Shown here one piece after another: positions 60,215 through 64,000 of a stretch of 64,000 bases of DNA. A program made the translations under genes and the position numbers. Source of the DNA: Panopea generosa (lineage: Eukaryota; Mollusca; Bivalvia; Adapedonta; Hiatellidae). Under the pieces are notes generated by a model, which did no database searches, was not told the origin of the DNA, and saw only the letters and a program-made list of their open reading frames with translations. Every line of letters starts with the position of its first letter. Within the stretch, counting starts at the first letter, position 1. The stretch lies in contig CM055894.1 of the NCBI GenBank assembly GCA_029582155.1, positions 29,195,707-29,259,706 of the forward strand, given 5' to 3'.

Positions 60215-60288
60215 TGAGCCACCGTCCCAGTACACATCGTTGCAGTTTAGTCCAACAACCGATGCCTACGACAGTTTACAAAATATAG
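60215..60288 (+). CDS. Receptor gene, tail exon carrying an ITAM-like motif
   Basis: 74 bp between CTTCCCAG and GTATTG. Phase 2 in (completing the Thr codon of the previous exon), phase 1 out. Encodes EPPSQYTSLQFSPTTDAYDS followed by LQNI. YTSL and YDSL are separated by exactly eight residues, which satisfies the ITAM consensus YxxL/I-x6-12-YxxL/I, and the whole motif lies in one exon, as ITAMs can. The first half also reads SQYTSL, an ITIM-compatible pattern. Known ITAMs bind the tandem SH2 domains of Syk-family kinases; for this protein that is inference. Confidence 0.7.
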
Positions 60289-60810
60289 GTATTGTATATT
60301 GTTCACAGTCGCAATATCAGCGAAACATCAACGAATTGAAACCTCGCAAAAATGGACATTATTCGAGATGTGCCTAGTCTGTAAAACAATATAATTTTTG
60401 TATTTAAACTATTAACGCAATAGTGATTATTTTCTATATATATTTGTGTACGTATATGTATATACAAGTCCACAGAGCCTCTGTTAGTATGTTATTTTAT
60501 TAGTATTTACATGAAAGGAATTCTCACCAATGGTATTCAAATGGTGTTGCAATAAATGAATTCATGTTACAGGAGCTTAATAGAAAAAAACTCATGATAG
60601 GAAACACGTTTTTTTTAAAAGAATGATTCAACCACGAAGCTGATTATACTTTAATGATGATTTTAAAAGTTATTTTAGATCGTTTTAAATATACGTCAGC
60701 TTTACGACGGAGTGTCGTTATAATTATATCAAATCACATTAAAGAAAATACATTGCAAGCACTAGAATAGACCTTTAAAATAGTTCATTTACCCTTTTTA
60801 CTTTTTTCAG
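60289..60810 (+). other. Last intron of the receptor gene
   Basis: 522 bp from GTATTG to CTTTTTTCAG; nothing inside. Confidence 0.55.
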
Positions 60811-60866
60811 AATTGCAAGAAACACAGCCCACGAAAACGAAATACGAAAATTTGAAAATTAACTGA
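60811..60866 (+). CDS. Receptor gene, terminal coding exon
   Basis: 56 bp from the acceptor to TGA (60864-60866), phase 1 in as required. Encodes ELQETQPTKTKYENLKIN and stop. TKYENL adds a fourth tyrosine module (YxxL, also YxN), 18 residues after the last ITAM tyrosine. The three terminal exons keep one open frame across three introns with good splice sites, which supports the model. Confidence 0.7.
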
Positions 60867-61442
60867 TGACATACTCTGATACATGTTAAGTAGTTAGTGG
60901 TACATGTATTTAAATGGTGAACCATACAGGCGATTAAAAGACAGTACTCAAATGAAGTGTAGTGCGAGAGACAGTATACTTATTTATTGCCTAATGATAT
61001 CAATCTCCCTTGGTGACCTTCTTCAGTAACCTCTGGCAATGTCTGAATTGTTGTAAGATTCTCGCAATATTTAATAGCTCGTACATCGGAAAAATAATTC
61101 AAGGTTATTTCATCCTATTCCAATATAATTAAATTTTGTATTTTATTTACATAATTTCTTTAAACATTGTTCTATTTACTTCCGTGCAAAACAGTATAAC
61201 GCATATAATCTACTTAAAATATATTTCAGCAAATATGGACGCTGAATGGTGATTTGGATGAAAATAAAGTTGGACTACTATGTCATGATTTTTATGTATG
61301 GGTAAATTAGATATTGCAAGAATCTTACAAAAGTTAAGATGTAGACAGCCGTTAATGGCACGTTTTTAATGGACAATGAGAGAAAACGTAATGCTATATA
61401 TTCAGATGTTTCTGCGTGTTCCAGAAGTCCAGCATGTTACTT
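60867..61442 (+). other. 3' UTR and flank of the receptor gene
   Basis: A canonical AATAAA lies at 61263-61268. An ATATTTCAG acceptor-like site at 61221-61229 could give an alternative 3' exon. No other feature. Confidence 0.4.
61263..61268 (+). terminator. Candidate polyadenylation signal of the receptor gene
   Basis: AATAAA about 400 bp after the stop codon; first canonical hexamer seen downstream. Confidence 0.35.
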
Positions 61443-61782
61443 AGTAAACACATTTATACACTTATCATTATATATACGTGACAGAACATTAAACTATATT
61501 CGACTATGCACATGTGAATTATACCAATATACATGACATTGCAATATAGTCAAAGTAAACACATTTATACACTTATCATTATATATACGTGACAGAACAT
61601 TAAACTATATTCGACTAATGCACATGTGAATTATACCAACATACATGACATTGCAATATAGTCAAAGTAAACACATTTATACACTTATATATACGTGACA
61701 GAACATTGAACTATAATCGACTAATGCACATGCGAATTATAACAACATACATGACATTGCAATATAGTCAAAAGTAAACATT
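61443..61782. repeat. Three tandem units of ~111 bp
   Basis: AGTAAACACATTTATACACT starts units at 61443, 61554 and 61666, and a partial fourth begins at 61772. Units share ATATACGTGACAGAACATT and CATGACATTGCAATATAGTC. Highly similar, so recent. Confidence 0.9.
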
Positions 61783-63597
61783 TTTAACAATATGATTCTA
61801 CATGAGAAAGTGACATAGTTGATGTTTGTGTTTTTAATAAAAAGAGATGTGTACTTATTATACTCATTGTCTAAAGTGATATTCGTATTTAACTTGTACC
61901 TCACATATACAATTGCTTATTGAAATGAACGTTAATACAAATATACTGTATATAAGATTATGTTTAATGATTTGAAATCAGTGACAAATATATACACAGA
62001 TATACAGCAATGAGGGCAATTTTACCCTGTAACACAATAGTCAGTGCTCATTTACTTTCCCAGTTTCAGTTCGTTTTTATTTCTTTCTCTCTATTATACT
62101 ATATTATATTGTACATGTAATTAACTAAAATGAGCATTATTTAATAAGAATGTTATTATATATGTTTAATTCAAACACAGGTGACTAATATAGGTAGCTC
62201 ATGTAACCTGACGCAAATAACATTGACAGTGTATTTGTGTACATAAATGACAACGGGATATGTTTAAATTAATTCAATTCGGATTTCGTATACAGTTTTC
62301 AATTATTCACCCACTCGAGTGTGCGTGCAGTATCCAATGTGCATATTATAGCTTACCAGTATGTAATGATACTATTATATTTAATGCCGTACCAGATAGC
62401 GCCAGTAATACATGACGATAAATTCGTAACTGCAGTTAGGTATATTTATGATGGTTTGATCAGATAGGTAAATACAAGCCAGGCCAGGAAGAATGTAGAG
62501 TATCCAAATGCCCAACTACAAATATTGACAGTCACGCTATCAGCGCAGAATTAAAAATAAAGTAATAAATCTGTACAGCCGTAACTTATGTGGGTATAGG
62601 CGATAAAAATAATGTTGAATGACAAGAACACCAATGCGAAAAAATATGTTGTTCAAAATATAATCACGTGCTGTTCGTATGAATACAACTATTAGTGTTG
62701 TATTTGTATCGGTATATCTGAGTAATAATTCCAAATTATATGTACAATTGCTGGCGAATACAGATTGTTATAAAATAATGGAGATGAAGACGATTTAATA
62801 AATAATACTATTATAATAACCACCAATCCTGTTGTATACTACTATATTATGATTCAACCTTCTACTTTCTTTTAATAGTTCCTATAGTACCTAAAGTATG
62901 TACTTTTGTTCATTTTTAACGCTTTGCATATCTCTTAAAATGTAACCAAAAAAGGTATGTATTAAACTGCTGTGTTGCCTTTTACTGCTGTTGGTTTTTT
63001 TATATTTGTTGTTGTCTTCGTCGTCATTGTTGTTGTTTCAGATGCTTTATTATTGAATACATTTTGCTTATATGCATATTGACATGTAATAACAAACACA
63101 AATTTAAATGTGTTCGGTTAATAACTCGGCATATGTTGAAAAACACCCGTCCAATTGACAACATGTATCAAACCTACATTCACAGATAACGTACAGAATA
63201 AAATTGTAATAGTTATTGATAGTGGGTCATTTCGTGAAAAAAAAGTGCTATTATTTTAGAAAGACACACAACTTAGAACAAGGTTAACTAACTATTTCAA
63301 CACCGAGACCAACATTCAAATTGACAGAAAATCCAAGATGGCTGCCAAAATGGTCGTCAAATTAGACAAAATCGATATTGTTTTTATATTTACAGTAGTT
63401 AATGATATTTGATAGCTCTTTACAAATAATGTTATTCAAACACATTTATATTTGTTTGTTGTAATGCTTTTATTGCAAACGAATAATTTAAAATATAAGA
63501 ATAAGCAAAACATAGGCTTAAATTCTTAAAAATAATAACAATTTCTATAAATTGAATATTCTATTGTAATTTCCTCTTTTGCATAAATATTTAAAAA
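61783..63597. other. Intergenic region
   Basis: AT-rich, without recognised gene or transposon. A CCAAGATGGCTGCCAAAATGG stretch near 63331 echoes the motif cluster at 29.3 kb. Confidence 0.35.
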
Positions 63598-63845
63598 AAT
63601 ATAACAGTTACACACTCACGGAGATGAACGACCCGGACGTACGTATCCTGGCGATTAGACGTTACGCGTGGACGTCCTGACCGAGGCTGGTCTCTGGTGG
63701 TCCCAAACTGTTGGTACCGTCTCCACAAGGCGTTTACAGTATTTCTGTGCACACCAAATTGTTTGGCAACGTCAGTATGACGTACACCAGCTTCAATCAT
63801 GCCTACGGCGCGGCATCTGTCAGTTTCATTATGCTGGTTTTGTGT
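63598..63845 (-). pseudogene. Tc1-type transposase, N-terminal fragment
   Basis: Reads from the right: CRAVGMIEAGVRHTDVAKQF, GVHRNTVNALWRRYQQFG, TTRDQPRSGRPRV, then VRVVHLRE. This is the paired-like helix-turn-helix DNA-binding region and the GRPR (AT-hook-like) linker of Tc1/mariner transposases of the Tc1 branch. The sequence stops being transposase-like at about 63612 and the catalytic DDE part is absent, so the copy is truncated. The start codon region and terminal repeat to the right were not resolved. Confidence 0.85.
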
Positions 63846-64000
63846 CTTACAGGTATTAACACTATGCTTTTACACAGGTTTAGGCGACAAACGTGCTTGC
63901 GATTGACTGCTGGCCGAAAAAAATGTGAAAACGAAGACGTTGGCCAGACAGACAAACTACCCGTACAACTCATGCACTGACCATTGTAAATGACCGAGAG
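63846..64000. other. Right edge, possible Tc1 5' region
   Basis: Less AT-rich than the surroundings, in keeping with transposon sequence; no inverted terminal repeat identified before the window ends. Confidence 0.3.

Overview
The window looks like a piece of an AT-rich invertebrate nuclear genome, most likely a bivalve mollusc. No species marker was found. The evidence is intron-split receptor exons with GT/AG junctions, two families of tRNA-derived SINEs, a ~161-bp tandem array built around AGGTCAAGGTCA, and many LINE, mariner, Tc1 and Mutator-like relics. Real host coding sequence is sparse. Almost all short ORFs are chance frames or transposon remains.

Host genes. At the left edge (346-534) is the last exon of a gene whose product ends in a cytoplasmic tail with an ITIM-like (LVYADL) and an ITSM-like (TEYVQV) tyrosine motif, 26 residues apart. 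On the same strand, 47876-60866 holds seven phase-compatible exons of a type I receptor. They encode an Ig-like domain without the usual cysteines, an FN3 domain, a transmembrane helix, and a tail with four tyrosine modules. Two of these form YTSL-x8-YDSL, which fits an ITAM. The large intron between the membrane and tail exons contains a ~6.6-kb satellite of ~101-bp monomers, including two nearly identical 2405-bp higher-order copies. Upstream exons (signal peptide, other Ig domains) were not identified, and one short linking exon is probably missing from the model.

Mobile-element landscape from left to right: an X-box-bearing direct repeat (1.5-1.7 kb); a 1.9-kb TIR element with TAA target duplication (4.4-6.3 kb); the 161-bp array (6.6-7.6 kb); a decayed mariner (9-9.7 kb); a 2.3-kb repeat with a terminal hairpin and three 628-bp internal units (11.9-14.2 kb); a tRNA-SINE (15.8 kb); a LINE relic (16.7-20.5 kb) split by a complete 2113-bp Mutator-like element with 8-bp target duplication (16966-19078); an L1/Tx1-like LINE on the minus strand (21.7-24 kb); microsatellites and decayed SINEs (25-29 kb); a GC-rich motif cluster (29.2-29.5 kb); a second-family SINE with an 11-bp target duplication (31.8 kb); a 194-bp MITE candidate (35.2 kb); a small CCHC zinc-knuckle ORF (36.2-36.5 kb); two ~150-bp copies that differ almost only by A/G changes on one strand (38.6 and 39.0 kb); another LINE relic and a minus-strand mariner (40-41.8 kb); and a truncated Tc1 transposase at the right edge.

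Working hypothesis. The two same-strand receptor tails, one with inhibitory/switch-type and one with activating-type tyrosine motifs, suggest an invertebrate locus resembling paired immune receptors. This rests on short motifs and needs expression and homology data.
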